NCBI RefSeq assembly: GCF_002954765.1
Contig: NZ_MTPW01000001.1
Coordinates: 310,001 to 374,000, forward strand
DNA length: 64,000 nt
Reading direction: 5' to 3'
Origin: Nonlabens arenilitoris
GTDB lineage: Bacteria; Bacteroidota; Bacteroidia; Flavobacteriales; Flavobacteriaceae
The notes beneath the pieces are model-generated. The model saw nothing but the letters and a program-made list of their open reading frames with translations. It had not been told where the DNA came from and did no database searches. Positions 37,740 to 46,744 of the stretch are shown here, one piece after another. The translations under genes and the position numbers were made by a program. Numbering within the stretch: the stretch's first letter is position 1; each line of letters begins with the position of its first letter.

Positions 37740-39104
37740 TTAATCTATTACCACCGCACGTGATATAGGCGTATCACTTTTCACAACAACAAATGTTGAT
37801 ATCGGGTAAAAAGAATTATCTGTAGTCGTATTAGTCCAGTTTTCAAAACCATATTCAAAGGTAAAAGTCGTACCTGCCATACTGGATGTAAATGAGTCTA
37901 TTCTTGTAGGCACTTCCATTCCCGGACACCATCCAGCTCGATCTGGAGTCCAGTTTCCTGGTGCTTGATTGCTAACTGGATTAGAAGCACATCCCAGAGG
38001 ACCCAAATTATGCTGAAACATATTTGCGCCATTGATACTCACACTATGCGTTCTATAGCACCATTCAGCACAAGTACGACCATCTGGATCACCAGATGCT
38101 GCTTGTCCCCATCCAGATATTATAGTACGCAAATGTGTATTCTGGGCATTTGAAGGAATATTAATCGAACGTGTAAGATCAAAGGTATGTGCGACACCAT
38201 ATGGCACACCTGCTTGTGAGCCATTATCATAATTTAGAACTCTAGTGATACCATAATATTGATAATCTGGTGTTCCTTCTATATAATCAAAGTCTACACT
38301 GACCTCATAACCTTTTGCATTCCAGCATTCAGTTCTTATTCTCAATTCTACATTCCCGGTTAGAATTGATTTAAAATCAGTGACATCAAATTCAAATCCT
38401 CTAGGTAACTGACTGTTATCATTCCAGTATGGTGTTATAAATCTAGCCATTTCATAACGCTCACCAGATACAGGATCTGTGACCTTTACGTTTGCATAAA
38501 CATCCCACTCATCACATCCTCCTGATGGACATGTTAATTTAACATACATTTTTATAGCCTCTATATTACTTAGATCATTATGAAGATTGAAAGATTGTAC
38601 TGATGTTTGATTAAATCCACCACCAAAAGCGACTCTAGTTCTATTAAAGGTTAGATAGTTATGTATAACTGGTGTACCTGATCCATTAAGTGCTATTACG
38701 ATATCGTTTGCTATGTCGGTATTTTGAATAACGATATTTTCTTGAAACGTATTTATTGCATCTGGAATGAATCTAACAAAAATCAAACTTGAAGTAGATA
38801 TAACTGGCAAATTAAGTTGTGTAGAAAATGTAGAACCATCAACCGATAATTCAAATGGACTAGTCGTTGTAAGATTGATGTCACTGCTTAAATTTGCATG
38901 GCTTAAAGTAAAGGACTTCAATTGTGAATTTTGACCTACTTGAGTATCTTCAAAAGACAGACTACTCAAAGATGCCGTTAATGATGGCATATTCCCAGAA
39001 CCATTAGAGCCTGAATCGTCGTTTTCTTCAGAACTACATTGTAAAAAGATTACAGCAATTATCAAAACACTAAAATATTTAGTTGCTTTAAGAAATTTAT
39101 TCAT
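37740..39104 (-). CDS. PNGase F-like peptide-N-glycosidase lipoprotein
   Basis: PNGase F removes N-linked glycans from glycoproteins by cleaving the GlcNAc-Asn bond. The 454-residue protein has a lipoprotein signal (VLIIAVIFLQCSSEE), an N-terminal Ig-like domain of the choice-of-anchor type (about 40-145), and then the two PNGase F jelly-rolls (about 150-454). Hallmarks are GGCDEWDVYANV near the start, CAEWCYRTHSVSING and PDRAGWCPGME, which carry the conserved acidic and Trp residues. It stands alone, without a glycan-uptake cluster around it. A role in nutrition from algal or animal glycoproteins is inferred. Activity is not proven. Confidence 0.85.
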   Translation of the reverse strand: MNKFLKATKYFSVLIIAVIFLQCSSEENDDSGSNGSGNMPSLTASLSSLSFEDTQVGQNSQLKSFTLSHANLSSDINLTTTSPFELSVDGSTFSTQLNLPVISTSSLIFVRFIPDAINTFQENIVIQNTDIANDIVIALNGSGTPVIHNYLTFNRTRVAFGGGFNQTSVQSFNLHNDLSNIEAIKMYVKLTCPSGGCDEWDVYANVKVTDPVSGERYEMARFITPYWNDNSQLPRGFEFDVTDFKSILTGNVELRIRTECWNAKGYEVSVDFDYIEGTPDYQYYGITRVLNYDNGSQAGVPYGVAHTFDLTRSINIPSNAQNTHLRTIISGWGQAASGDPDGRTCAEWCYRTHSVSINGANMFQHNLGPLGCASNPVSNQAPGNWTPDRAGWCPGMEVPTRIDSFTSSMAGTTFTFEYGFENWTNTTTDNSFYPISTFVVVKSDTPISRAVVID

Positions 39105-39238
39105 CTTGTAACGTTTTTGTTTAGTGCAATTTAAAATAAAAGTCCGTTCATTATATAAATCAACTCATACACTTTAATATTGCAGGAAAGAGGTTAGTAT
39201 ATAGGATAGAGTATTGAGAACAAAAGCTGTTTAATAAC

Positions 39239-39269
39239 TTGAACTTAAAGCCTCTAAATGGTATCTTTG
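39239..39269 (+). promoter_or_regulatory. Promoter of ffh
   Basis: TTG (39239-39241), 20-nt spacer, TATCTTTG (39262-39269), 26 nt before the ATG. Confidence 0.6.
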
Positions 39270-39295
39270 CAATCTTCAAAAAATGAGTCAAGAAT

Positions 39296-40624
39296 ATGTT
39301 TGATAATTTAACTGACAAACTCGATAAAGCCATGCACGTCCTTAAAGGACATGGAAGCATTACCGAAGTAAACGTTGCAGATACTCTTAAAGAAATACGT
39401 CGCGCCCTAGTGGATGCAGATGTTAACTATAAAATCGCTAAAGAATTTACCTCACGTGCAAAAGAAAAAGCACTAGGTCAAGGCGTATTAACAACTCTTA
39501 AACCAGGTCAACTTCTTACAAAAATTGTAAAAGATGAACTTACAGAGTTAATGGGTGGCGATGTAACGGGATTAAACTTAACTGGTAATCCTACCGTTAT
39601 TTTAATGTCTGGATTACAAGGTTCTGGTAAAACAACATTTTCAGGTAAACTAGCAAACTTTTTAAAATCTAAAAAGAGTAAAAGACCTCTTTTAGTGGCT
39701 TGTGACATATATCGTCCAGCAGCTATTGATCAGTTGCATGTGGTAGGAGAAAGTGTAGGCGTTGAAGTATATTCTAATCGTGATGAAAAGGATCCTGTAA
39801 AAATTTCGCAAGATGCTATTTTACATGCAAAACAAAATGGCTTTAATGTTGTTATTATAGATACCGCAGGTCGTCTTGCTGTTGATGAACAAATGATGAC
39901 TGAGATTGCAAATGTGCACGCTGCAGTTAAACCTCAAGAAACACTTTTTGTAGTTGACTCTATGACAGGTCAGGATGCGGTTAATACAGCCAAAGCATTT
40001 AATGAACGATTAAACTTTGATGGTGTTATACTTACTAAATTAGATGGTGATACACGTGGTGGTGCAGCATTATCTATTAAATCTGTTGTTGATAAGCCTA
40101 TTAAATTTATAGGTACTGGTGAGAAGATGGAAGCAATTGATGTTTTCTATCCTTCACGTATGGCAGATCGTATTCTGGGAATGGGTGATGTTGTTTCTCT
40201 TGTAGAGCGCGCTCAAGAACAGTTTGATGAAGAGCAAGCTCGCAAATTGAGTAAAAAAATTGCCAAAAATCAATTTGGCTTTGATGATTTTCTATCTCAA
40301 ATACAGCAAATTAAAAAAATGGGTAACATGAAGGACCTTATGGGAATGATTCCTGGTGCCGGAAAAATGCTTAAAGATGTAGATATTGATGATGATGCAT
40401 TCAAAGGTATTGAAGCAATTATTCATTCTATGACTATAGAAGAAAGAACACGTCCACAAGTGATTAACGGCTCTCGTAAAAAAAGAATCGCAAAAGGTAG
40501 TGGTACAACAGTTACTGAAGTGAACCAACTTTTAAAGCAATTTGATCAAATGAGTAAGATGATGAAAATGATGCAAGGTGGAAAAGGTAAAGCCATGATG
40601 AATGCCTTAGGAAAAATGAGGTAG
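39296..40624 (+). CDS. ffh: Signal recognition particle GTPase Ffh
   Basis: Ffh binds the SRP RNA and signal peptides of nascent membrane proteins and delivers ribosomes to FtsY. The 442-residue protein has the N domain helices, the G domain with GLQGSGKTT (P-loop), DTAGRLAVDEQ and TKLDGDTRGGAALS, and the methionine-rich M domain (MGNMKDLMGMIPGAG, then MMKMMQGGKGK). Length and order are standard. Own promoter and terminator. Confidence 0.97.
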   Translation: MFDNLTDKLDKAMHVLKGHGSITEVNVADTLKEIRRALVDADVNYKIAKEFTSRAKEKALGQGVLTTLKPGQLLTKIVKDELTELMGGDVTGLNLTGNPTVILMSGLQGSGKTTFSGKLANFLKSKKSKRPLLVACDIYRPAAIDQLHVVGESVGVEVYSNRDEKDPVKISQDAILHAKQNGFNVVIIDTAGRLAVDEQMMTEIANVHAAVKPQETLFVVDSMTGQDAVNTAKAFNERLNFDGVILTKLDGDTRGGAALSIKSVVDKPIKFIGTGEKMEAIDVFYPSRMADRILGMGDVVSLVERAQEQFDEEQARKLSKKIAKNQFGFDDFLSQIQQIKKMGNMKDLMGMIPGAGKMLKDVDIDDDAFKGIEAIIHSMTIEERTRPQVINGSRKKRIAKGSGTTVTEVNQLLKQFDQMSKMMKMMQGGKGKAMMNALGKMR

Positions 40625-40648
40625 ATCTACATCAATTACTTAAACATT

Positions 40649-40681
40649 AAAATCCTGAGTTCGCCTCAGGATTTTTTTTTA
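40649..40681 (+). terminator. Terminator of ffh
   Basis: AATCCTGAG / CTCAGGATT with a 5-nt loop and a run of nine T. Confidence 0.9.
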
Positions 40682-40800
40682 CTTTTTTTAAGTACGCAAT
40701 CCTTATCGTTAACAAGTAGATAATAAGTGTATCCATATAAATTTTAAAATTTGATGCATTTGAGTGAATTTTACAGCAACATTAACCTTCACACACAACT

Positions 40801-41688
40801 ATGATTATTCTCGACGGAAAAAAAACCAGTAACGACATCAAGAACGAAATCACAGAAATCGTTCAAGAAATGAAAAACAACGGTGAGAAAGTACCTCATC
40901 TAGCCGCAGTAATTGTAGGAAATGATGGAGCTAGTCTTACATATGTAGGATCTAAAGTACGCGCTTGTGAACGTGTTGGTTTTGAAAGTACTATGGTACG
41001 TATGCCTAATACGACTAGTGAAACTGAATTATTAAAAGAGATTGAAAAACTAAATAATAATCCAGACGTAGATGGATTTATTGTTCAACTGCCACTTCCT
41101 AAACAAATCGATACACAAAAGGTATTAATGGCTGTTGACCCAGATAAAGATGTAGACGGCTTCCACCCTACTAACTTTGGTAGAATGGCATTAGACATGA
41201 GTACATTTATACCAGCCACTCCTTTTGGTATACTAGAATTATTAGATCGTTATAATGTAGATACACAAGGTAAACATACTGTTGTGATAGGACGCTCTCA
41301 CATAGTAGGAAGACCGATGAGTATACTTATGGGAAGAAAAGGTTTCCCTGGCAACTCCACCGTTACATTAACACACAGTCACACCAAAAACATCACACAA
41401 ATAACCTCTCAAGCAGACATTATCATTACAGCACTAGGTGTCCCTGGATTTTTAAAAGCAGAAATGGTTAAAGATGATGCGGTAATCATTGATGTAGGTA
41501 TCACACGTGTGCCAGATGAATCTCGCGAGCGAGGATATTATATTACAGGTGACGTAGATTATGAAAACGTAGCAAAAAAAGCTAGTCACATTACTCCAGT
41601 ACCTGGTGGTGTAGGCCCTATGACTATTGCCATGTTGCTTAAAAATACATTGTTAGCTAGAGAAAGACATAGAGCTGCTAATAGATAA
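40801..41688 (+). CDS. folD: Bifunctional methylenetetrahydrofolate dehydrogenase/cyclohydrolase FolD
   Basis: FolD interconverts 5,10-methylene- and 10-formyl-tetrahydrofolate for one-carbon metabolism. The 295-residue protein has the active-site Tyr/Lys segment (SLTYVGSKVRACERVG), DVDGFHPTNFGRM, the NADP-binding loop VIGRSHIVGRPMS, and the C-terminal signature TPVPGGVGPMTIAMLL. All are present and the length is usual. A strong terminator follows directly. Confidence 0.97.
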   Translation: MIILDGKKTSNDIKNEITEIVQEMKNNGEKVPHLAAVIVGNDGASLTYVGSKVRACERVGFESTMVRMPNTTSETELLKEIEKLNNNPDVDGFIVQLPLPKQIDTQKVLMAVDPDKDVDGFHPTNFGRMALDMSTFIPATPFGILELLDRYNVDTQGKHTVVIGRSHIVGRPMSILMGRKGFPGNSTVTLTHSHTKNITQITSQADIIITALGVPGFLKAEMVKDDAVIIDVGITRVPDESRERGYYITGDVDYENVAKKASHITPVPGGVGPMTIAMLLKNTLLARERHRAANR

Positions 41689-41698
41689 TATATTCTAT

Positions 41699-41737
41699 AA
41701 AAAAAGTCCTACTTCAGTTAAGTAGGACTTTTTTTAA
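41699..41737. terminator. Bidirectional terminator between folD and the metalloprotease gene
   Basis: AAAAAAGTCCTACTT / AAGTAGGACTTTTTT with a 5-nt loop. Confidence 0.9.
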
Positions 41738-41755
41738 AATCATTATTACTTAAAA

Positions 41756-42535
41756 TTATTTACCGCCATTTGCTTGCAAATCTGCAATACATTGAGCGTC
41801 TAATTGCGCTATACCTGACCCCATTATATTCATCATGTTTAATGGATTAAACGTTTCTAACTGTGCATTCATTAAACAACCATCAACATTACAATGTGCA
41901 CTGTTTGTATCATCCTCATGATCTGATTGTAAGGCAGTGCCTATGTTAACTAATCCCATTATATGTGCAAACTCATGCTCATAGACAGCTGTTTCAACAT
42001 TTACTCTACTAGGCTGGTTTAAACCACCACTCAATTCTTCAATAGTTTTTTGAAACATGACCAGCGATGTATTTCTATAAGCTGTTCCTAAAATAACACT
42101 ATTACCAGAATCATTTTCATTAGAATCGTCTGTAAACAGTACAAATATGGCAAGAGTATCATCAACACTAAACTGAGTTCTAATGTTATCTTCTAATTGA
42201 CGTACTTCTGTAATAGAATAAGTACCTAATGCTTGTGCTGGAATTTCCCTTTCTATGATTGAAATCCCACCAGGTTTATGCAGTCTATCATTTAAAAAAG
42301 ACAGTAAGTTGTTAAGTGATGCCTGTTCAGGTTTAAAACCATCAACATAAATTGCTTCAATAATGATTTTTGAAAACCTAGAATCACTAAGCAACTCATT
42401 TGCGCTTGCACCAGTATTGAGAGTATAAGAAAGCTCATCGCTATTTACACCATTATCTTGATCTTTGTCTGAACTACATGCATTTAAACTGGTAATAATA
42501 ATTAAAAGGCATAATAATTGAAATATCTTTCTCAT
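41756..42535 (-). CDS. Putative zinc metalloprotease lipoprotein (metzincin-like)
   Basis: The 259-residue lipoprotein (signal ending LNAC, Cys 20) carries H187-E-F-A-H191, the HExxH zinc motif, followed by IMGLVNIG, i.e. the spacing HExxHxxGxxN of metzincin-like proteases with Asn in place of the usual third His or Asp. A Cys pair (HCNVDGCLM) follows, as in related Bacteroidota membrane metalloproteases. It probably acts outside the cytoplasm. Substrate unknown. Confidence 0.7.
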   Translation of the reverse strand: MRKIFQLLCLLIIITSLNACSSDKDQDNGVNSDELSYTLNTGASANELLSDSRFSKIIIEAIYVDGFKPEQASLNNLLSFLNDRLHKPGGISIIEREIPAQALGTYSITEVRQLEDNIRTQFSVDDTLAIFVLFTDDSNENDSGNSVILGTAYRNTSLVMFQKTIEELSGGLNQPSRVNVETAVYEHEFAHIMGLVNIGTALQSDHEDDTNSAHCNVDGCLMNAQLETFNPLNMMNIMGSGIAQLDAQCIADLQANGGK

Positions 42536-42568
42536 ATCTTATATTTTCACACAAAATAAATTTAAAAA

Positions 42569-43132
42569 ATGAAACAATCTATTAAACTGTTCCTAACACT
42601 TGTTATTTTTTCCGCTTTCGCGAAAGCGCAATCTGGAGAATCTTACCAATCCTTAATGATGAAGTACTTTGAAGTGAGCGGTATAGACACAGAGTATAAT
42701 GCTGCCTATGATGGTATGATGCAAATGTTTAAAGATGCATATCAAACACAAGATGTGCCGGCATCTGTATGGCAAAAGTACGATTCAAATAAAACAGCAT
42801 CTGTAGCAAAATTAAAAGGCATTTTAGCTAGTGAGTATCGTAGTATTTTTGATGATAAACAAGACCTTATTAACCTTATTAATTTCTACACATCTAGCGC
42901 TGGTAAGCAATTAAAGTCTGACCCTAATGCCATGAGTGAAGATGATAAAAAAGCTTATGAAGCTTTTAGAGTATCTAATACAGGTACAAAACTTTTTGGC
43001 CGTATGGATCGTATCAATAAAGCAAAAGAAACAGCTAGTATTTACTGGTCAAGAGAGCTTTTTTGTCAAGTAACCGGTGAATTAAAAGAACTAGGTTACA
43101 CCAGCTCTATGCCTATGGGAAGCTGTAACTAA
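42569..43132 (+). CDS. DUF2059-like secreted protein
   Basis: The 187-residue protein has a signal peptide whose cleavage site (SAFAKAQ) is encoded by a perfect copy of the 16-bp genomic palindrome. The mature part is helical: SYQSLMMKYFEVSGIDTEYNAAYDGMMQMF at its start fits the DUF2059 family, followed by FYTSSAGKQL. Function unknown. Its stop overlaps the next ATG (TAATG), so it is co-translated with the cysteine-cluster protein. Confidence 0.75.
   Translation: MKQSIKLFLTLVIFSAFAKAQSGESYQSLMMKYFEVSGIDTEYNAAYDGMMQMFKDAYQTQDVPASVWQKYDSNKTASVAKLKGILASEYRSIFDDKQDLINLINFYTSSAGKQLKSDPNAMSEDDKKAYEAFRVSNTGTKLFGRMDRINKAKETASIYWSRELFCQVTGELKELGYTSSMPMGSCN
42613..42628. repeat. 16-bp palindrome, perfect copy
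   Basis: Encodes AFAKA at the end of the signal peptide of the DUF2059-like protein. Confidence 0.95.
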
Positions 43133-43629
43133 TGGAAGAGTTTTTAAAATCTTTACCTCAACTTGCGGCCCAGAAAAAAAAAGAAAACCAGGTCTATTTT
43201 AAAAAGCTCAAAAAAAAGGCTCCTAAAAATTTAGATGGTCTCATGCAAGATTTACATGACGAGACCTTTGAAGAAGTAGATTGTTTGAGCTGCGCAAATT
43301 GTTGTAAGACGACTGGACCATTGTTCACCCATAAAGATATTGATAGAATAGCAAAGCATTTCAGAATGAAACCCAGCGATTTTATTGATCAATTTTTACG
43401 CATAGATGAAGATAAAGACTATGTATTACAAAAGGTTCCATGTCATTTTCTAGGAGCAGATAATTATTGTTCTATCTATGACGTACGCCCTAAAGCTTGT
43501 AGAGAATACCCACATACAGACCGGCGTAAAATCTATCAGATAGGTAATCTTACCGTTAAGAATACCTTTATATGTCCCGCGACATTTAAAATTGTCGAAA
43601 AAATGAAAGCCTCAATTCCTATGAATTGA
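43132..43629 (+). CDS. YkgJ-type cysteine-cluster protein
   Basis: The 165-residue cytoplasmic protein has the YkgJ/UPF0153 cysteine pattern (DCLSCANCCKTTGP, then VPCHFLGADNYCSIYDVRPKACREYP, then FICPATF), expected to bind a zinc or iron-sulfur cluster. No reaction is known for the family. The last codons (ASIPMN and stop) overlap the hairpin of the transcription terminator. Confidence 0.88.
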   Translation: MEEFLKSLPQLAAQKKKENQVYFKKLKKKAPKNLDGLMQDLHDETFEEVDCLSCANCCKTTGPLFTHKDIDRIAKHFRMKPSDFIDQFLRIDEDKDYVLQKVPCHFLGADNYCSIYDVRPKACREYPHTDRRKIYQIGNLTVKNTFICPATFKIVEKMKASIPMN

Positions 43630-43637
43630 GGCTTTTT
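43607..43637 (+). terminator. Terminator overlapping the end of the cysteine-cluster gene
   Basis: GCCTCAATTC (43609-43618) pairs with GAATTGAGGC (43623-43632), followed by TTTTT; the left arm and loop are coding sequence and the stop codon (TGA 43627-43629) lies in the right arm. Confidence 0.85.
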
Positions 43638-43718
43638 AATTGGCACAATTTAACAAGTAAATGCTAATCATCGTTAAAATAAATACAGAATTCATTGAGC
43701 TTATATATATTTGAATCA

Positions 43719-44201
43719 ATGAAAAAGTATATCCCTTTTATTCTCATGCTTATCGTGGTAGCATGTAGTAAACCTAAACCTCAAAAAGCTGAGGTGATAG
43801 GCTTAGAAGATATTGCATCTTTAACAGGTAATTATCCTGATAAGATACAAGTAATTAATTTTTGGGCAACGTGGTGCAAGCCTTGTGTGGATGAATTACC
43901 TGCTTTTGAAAAACTAAAAGCCACTTATGGAGATAAAATAGAAGTTATTTTAATATCCCTAGATGATGTAGAAAATTTAGAATCTAAAGTCAATCCATTC
44001 CTAGAAAAGCACAACATACAATCCCAAGTAAGATTACTAGATTATCCATACGCGGCAGAATATATACCTATGATAGATCCGCATTGGGATGGAGCTATAC
44101 CTGTAACATTAATTAAATATAAAAGAGAGCACAAATTCTTTAATCAAAGTTTTGAATTTAAAGAATTAGATTTTGAAGTTTCTGCTCTTTTAGAAGAATA
44201 A
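43719..44201 (+). CDS. TlpA-like thioredoxin-fold lipoprotein
   Basis: Thiol-disulfide oxidoreductase of the TlpA/ResA type. I start at ATG 43719 (MKKYIPFILMLIVVACSK, lipobox VAC); a TTG start at 43695 would spoil the signal and a TATATTTG -7-like element (43706-43713) lies within that stretch. The active site is FWATWCKPC. At about 160 residues it is a single domain, working outside the cytoplasm. It is followed after 8 nt by a second redoxin, suggesting a joint redox role. Confidence 0.9.
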   Translation: MKKYIPFILMLIVVACSKPKPQKAEVIGLEDIASLTGNYPDKIQVINFWATWCKPCVDELPAFEKLKATYGDKIEVILISLDDVENLESKVNPFLEKHNIQSQVRLLDYPYAAEYIPMIDPHWDGAIPVTLIKYKREHKFFNQSFEFKELDFEVSALLEE

Positions 44202-44209
44202 TAAATATC

Positions 44210-44902
44210 ATGAAAACACTTAAAATATTAACTGTTGTAGCCATTGTGGCACTAGTAGGGATTCTAGCGAGTGGTGTTCTTAACTTTGGATCAACAGCAA
44301 TGGATGAAAATGAAATAGAAAGTGCCATTAATGACTCTAATGTCACAGATCAGGCACCAGTTAGAAAAGGCTATGACATTGGTGATAAGGCAACAGATTT
44401 TAATTTAAAAAATGTTGACGGAAAAATGGTCTCGCTTAAAGATTATAGCGATGCACAAGGTTTTATAATAATTTTTACTTGTAATCACTGCCCTTACTCT
44501 GTAGCATATGAGGATAGAATTATAGCACTCGATAAAGAGTTTAAAGATCAAGGATATCCAGTAATAGCCATTAACCCTAATAATCCAGAAGCTTATCCAG
44601 AAGATAGTTATGATAATATGAAGATAAGAGCTCAAAATAAAGGGTTTACATTTCCATATTTATTTGATGCTGGACAGAAAATATATCCACAATATGGCGC
44701 TACTAAAACACCGCATGTCTTTTTACTAAAAAAAGAAGGTGCAAATAATGTAGTTAAATATATAGGTGCAATTGACGATAATCATAAAGATGCTAAGGCA
44801 ATAAAAAATGATTATCTAAGAGACGCTGTTAATAATTTAATTAACGGTAAAGAAATTGAAACAACTAAGACGGTCGCTATAGGTTGTTCTATTAAAAGTT
44901 AA
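44210..44902 (+). CDS. AhpC/TSA-family redoxin, membrane-anchored
   Basis: The 230-residue protein has an N-terminal helix (ILTVVAIVALVGILASGVL) as signal or anchor and a peroxiredoxin-like/redoxin domain (about 65-215) with FTCNHCPYSVAYEDR holding a CxxC-type site, then IAINPNNPEAYPEDSYDNM and TKTPHVFLL with the cis-Pro. It resembles thioredoxin-family proteins (redoxins) of Bacteroidota with unknown substrates. It shares a unit with the upstream TlpA-like gene. Confidence 0.85.
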   Translation: MKTLKILTVVAIVALVGILASGVLNFGSTAMDENEIESAINDSNVTDQAPVRKGYDIGDKATDFNLKNVDGKMVSLKDYSDAQGFIIIFTCNHCPYSVAYEDRIIALDKEFKDQGYPVIAINPNNPEAYPEDSYDNMKIRAQNKGFTFPYLFDAGQKIYPQYGATKTPHVFLLKKEGANNVVKYIGAIDDNHKDAKAIKNDYLRDAVNNLINGKEIETTKTVAIGCSIKS

Positions 44903-44954
44903 AGACTATAAATTTTATTGATAGAGAACCCGTGTTTATACATGGGTTTTCTTA

Positions 44955-44983
44955 TTTGGTAAACGGTCAAAATTGTATTTTTG
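44955..44983 (+). promoter_or_regulatory. Promoter of the MBL-rhodanese operon
   Basis: TTTG (44955-44958), 17-nt spacer, TATTTTTG (44976-44983). It supports the ATG at 45007 as the real start, since an earlier start at 44932 would lie upstream of the promoter. Confidence 0.65.
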
Positions 44984-45006
44984 TAAAAAGAATAGATTAC
45001 CCAAAC

Positions 45007-46422
45007 ATGATTTTAGAACAACATTATACTAAATGTCTAGCTCAAGGTGCGTACTATATAGCATCTGCTGGCGAGGCTGTCATTATAGATCCATTAAGAG
45101 AAGTTCAACAATACATCGACCGTGCAGCACAAGATAATGTGACCATAAAGTATGTTTTTCTAACACATTTTCATGCAGACTTTGTTTCTGGACATGTTGA
45201 TCTCGCAGATAAAACTGGCGCAACGATTGTTTTAGGTCCTAATGCTGAGACAAGTTACGCTTTCGCGAAAGCGAAACATGGACAAGTTTTCAAGGTAGGT
45301 GACGTAAGCTTCACACTACTACACACGCCAGGTCACACCATGGAATCATCGTGCTATCTACTGAGAGATGAAGAAGGAATTGAGAAAGCAATATTTACTG
45401 GTGATACTCTATTTATAGGAGATGTAGGAAGACCTGATCTAGCTGCAAAATCAGATTTGAGTACAGAAGATCTAGCTGGACATCTTTATGATTCCTTACG
45501 CAAAGAAATCATGACGCTAACTGATGATATTATTGTTTATCCGGCGCATGGTGCTGGAAGCGCTTGTGGTAAAAGTATGAGTAAAGAAACCTATGACACC
45601 TTAGGAAATCAAAAGAAAACAAACTATGCCCTTGCTGAAGATTTAAGTAAAGAAGACTTTATTAAAGAATTAACAACAGGTATTGCTCCACCACCAGCGT
45701 ATTTTCCAAAAAATGTATGGATGAATAAAGGAGTCAATTCTAGCATCGATGAGATTATTGCTAGAGGAAATACACCTATGAATGCCGTGTCGTTTAAGGC
45801 ACTTGTCGATGATAACGAATACTTAGTTCTAGATGTAAGATCACCACAAGAATATACTGCTTGCAGCATACCAGGATCTTGGTTCATAGGTCTAGATGGT
45901 CAATTTGCCCCATGGATAGGCGCATTAATTGAAGACATCGATCAAAAAATAATCTTTATCGCTCCTGAAGGTCGAGAAGAAGAAACCGTTACTAGATTAG
46001 CTAGAGTAGGTTATGACAATGCTTTAGGATATCTTAACGGCGGCATCGAGGCATGGAAAAATGCTGGTTTTGCAACGCAACAGATTAAAAATATTACTGC
46101 ACAAGAGTTTATAGATGGTCTATCTGATAATAGCATATTAAATCCTATAGATGCTCGTAAACCTGGTGAATACAATAATGGTCATGTAAACGGAGTTCCT
46201 TTATATACCTTAGACAATATACATACTGATGTTGATACATTAAAGGCTGATTATACCTACCATATTTATTGCGGTGGTGGTTATCGCTCAGTAATTTTTG
46301 CAAGTATTGCTGCTGCAAATGGCATAAATAATGTTGTCAATGTTGAAGGTGGCTATGGAGCTATAAAAAAGACTAATTTAGGAACTCAAAAAATTGTAGA
46401 AACAACAACTTGTTCACTTTAA
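45007..46422 (+). CDS. MBL-fold (persulfide-dioxygenase-like) protein with two rhodanese domains
   Basis: The ~471-residue protein starts with an ETHE1/glyoxalase-II-like metallo-beta-lactamase domain: THFHADFVSGH metal motif, TPGHTMESS, TGDTLFIGDVGRPDL and YPAHGAGSACG. Two rhodanese domains follow. The first (about 270-360) has no Cys in its active loop (IAPEGREEET), so it is probably inactive; the second (about 370-460) keeps HIYCGGGYRS. Such proteins oxidise glutathione- or protein-persulfide and move sulfane sulfur. The next two genes are single rhodaneses, so the operon handles reactive sulfur. A perfect palindrome at 45258 is read AFAKA. Confidence 0.9.
   Translation: MILEQHYTKCLAQGAYYIASAGEAVIIDPLREVQQYIDRAAQDNVTIKYVFLTHFHADFVSGHVDLADKTGATIVLGPNAETSYAFAKAKHGQVFKVGDVSFTLLHTPGHTMESSCYLLRDEEGIEKAIFTGDTLFIGDVGRPDLAAKSDLSTEDLAGHLYDSLRKEIMTLTDDIIVYPAHGAGSACGKSMSKETYDTLGNQKKTNYALAEDLSKEDFIKELTTGIAPPPAYFPKNVWMNKGVNSSIDEIIARGNTPMNAVSFKALVDDNEYLVLDVRSPQEYTACSIPGSWFIGLDGQFAPWIGALIEDIDQKIIFIAPEGREEETVTRLARVGYDNALGYLNGGIEAWKNAGFATQQIKNITAQEFIDGLSDNSILNPIDARKPGEYNNGHVNGVPLYTLDNIHTDVDTLKADYTYHIYCGGGYRSVIFASIAAANGINNVVNVEGGYGAIKKTNLGTQKIVETTTCSL
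45258..45273. repeat. 16-bp palindrome, perfect copy
   Basis: Inside the MBL domain, read YAFAKAKH. Confidence 0.95.
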
Positions 46423-46423
46423 T

Positions 46424-46732
46424 ATGAAAGACATCACAAAACAAGAATGGAAAGAACTTATTGCATCAGATGACAATGCTGTAATAATAGATGTGCGCAC
46501 TGCAGACGAAGTTGCAGAAGGTATGATTCCTAATGCATTGCATCACGATATATTTCAACCACAAGAGCTAATGGCAGCGCTTCAAGAAATGGATAAGTCT
46601 AAAAATTACTATATCTACTGCCGTAGCGGTGGACGTAGTGGTCAGGCTTGTCAAATTATGAATCAAATGGGCTTTGAAACAACTTATAATCTTTTAGGCG
46701 GTTTTAGTGAGTGGGATGGCGATGTTGCTTAA
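46424..46732 (+). CDS. Single-domain rhodanese
   Basis: The 102-residue cytoplasmic sulfurtransferase has the active loop YCRSGGRSGQ (Cys catalytic) and the usual C-terminal GGFSEW. It begins 1 nt after the MBL-rhodanese gene, so it is in one operon with it. It probably carries sulfane sulfur to or from the persulfide enzyme. Confidence 0.92.
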   Translation: MKDITKQEWKELIASDDNAVIIDVRTADEVAEGMIPNALHHDIFQPQELMAALQEMDKSKNYYIYCRSGGRSGQACQIMNQMGFETTYNLLGGFSEWDGDVA

Positions 46733-46744
46733 CCTATATACAAA

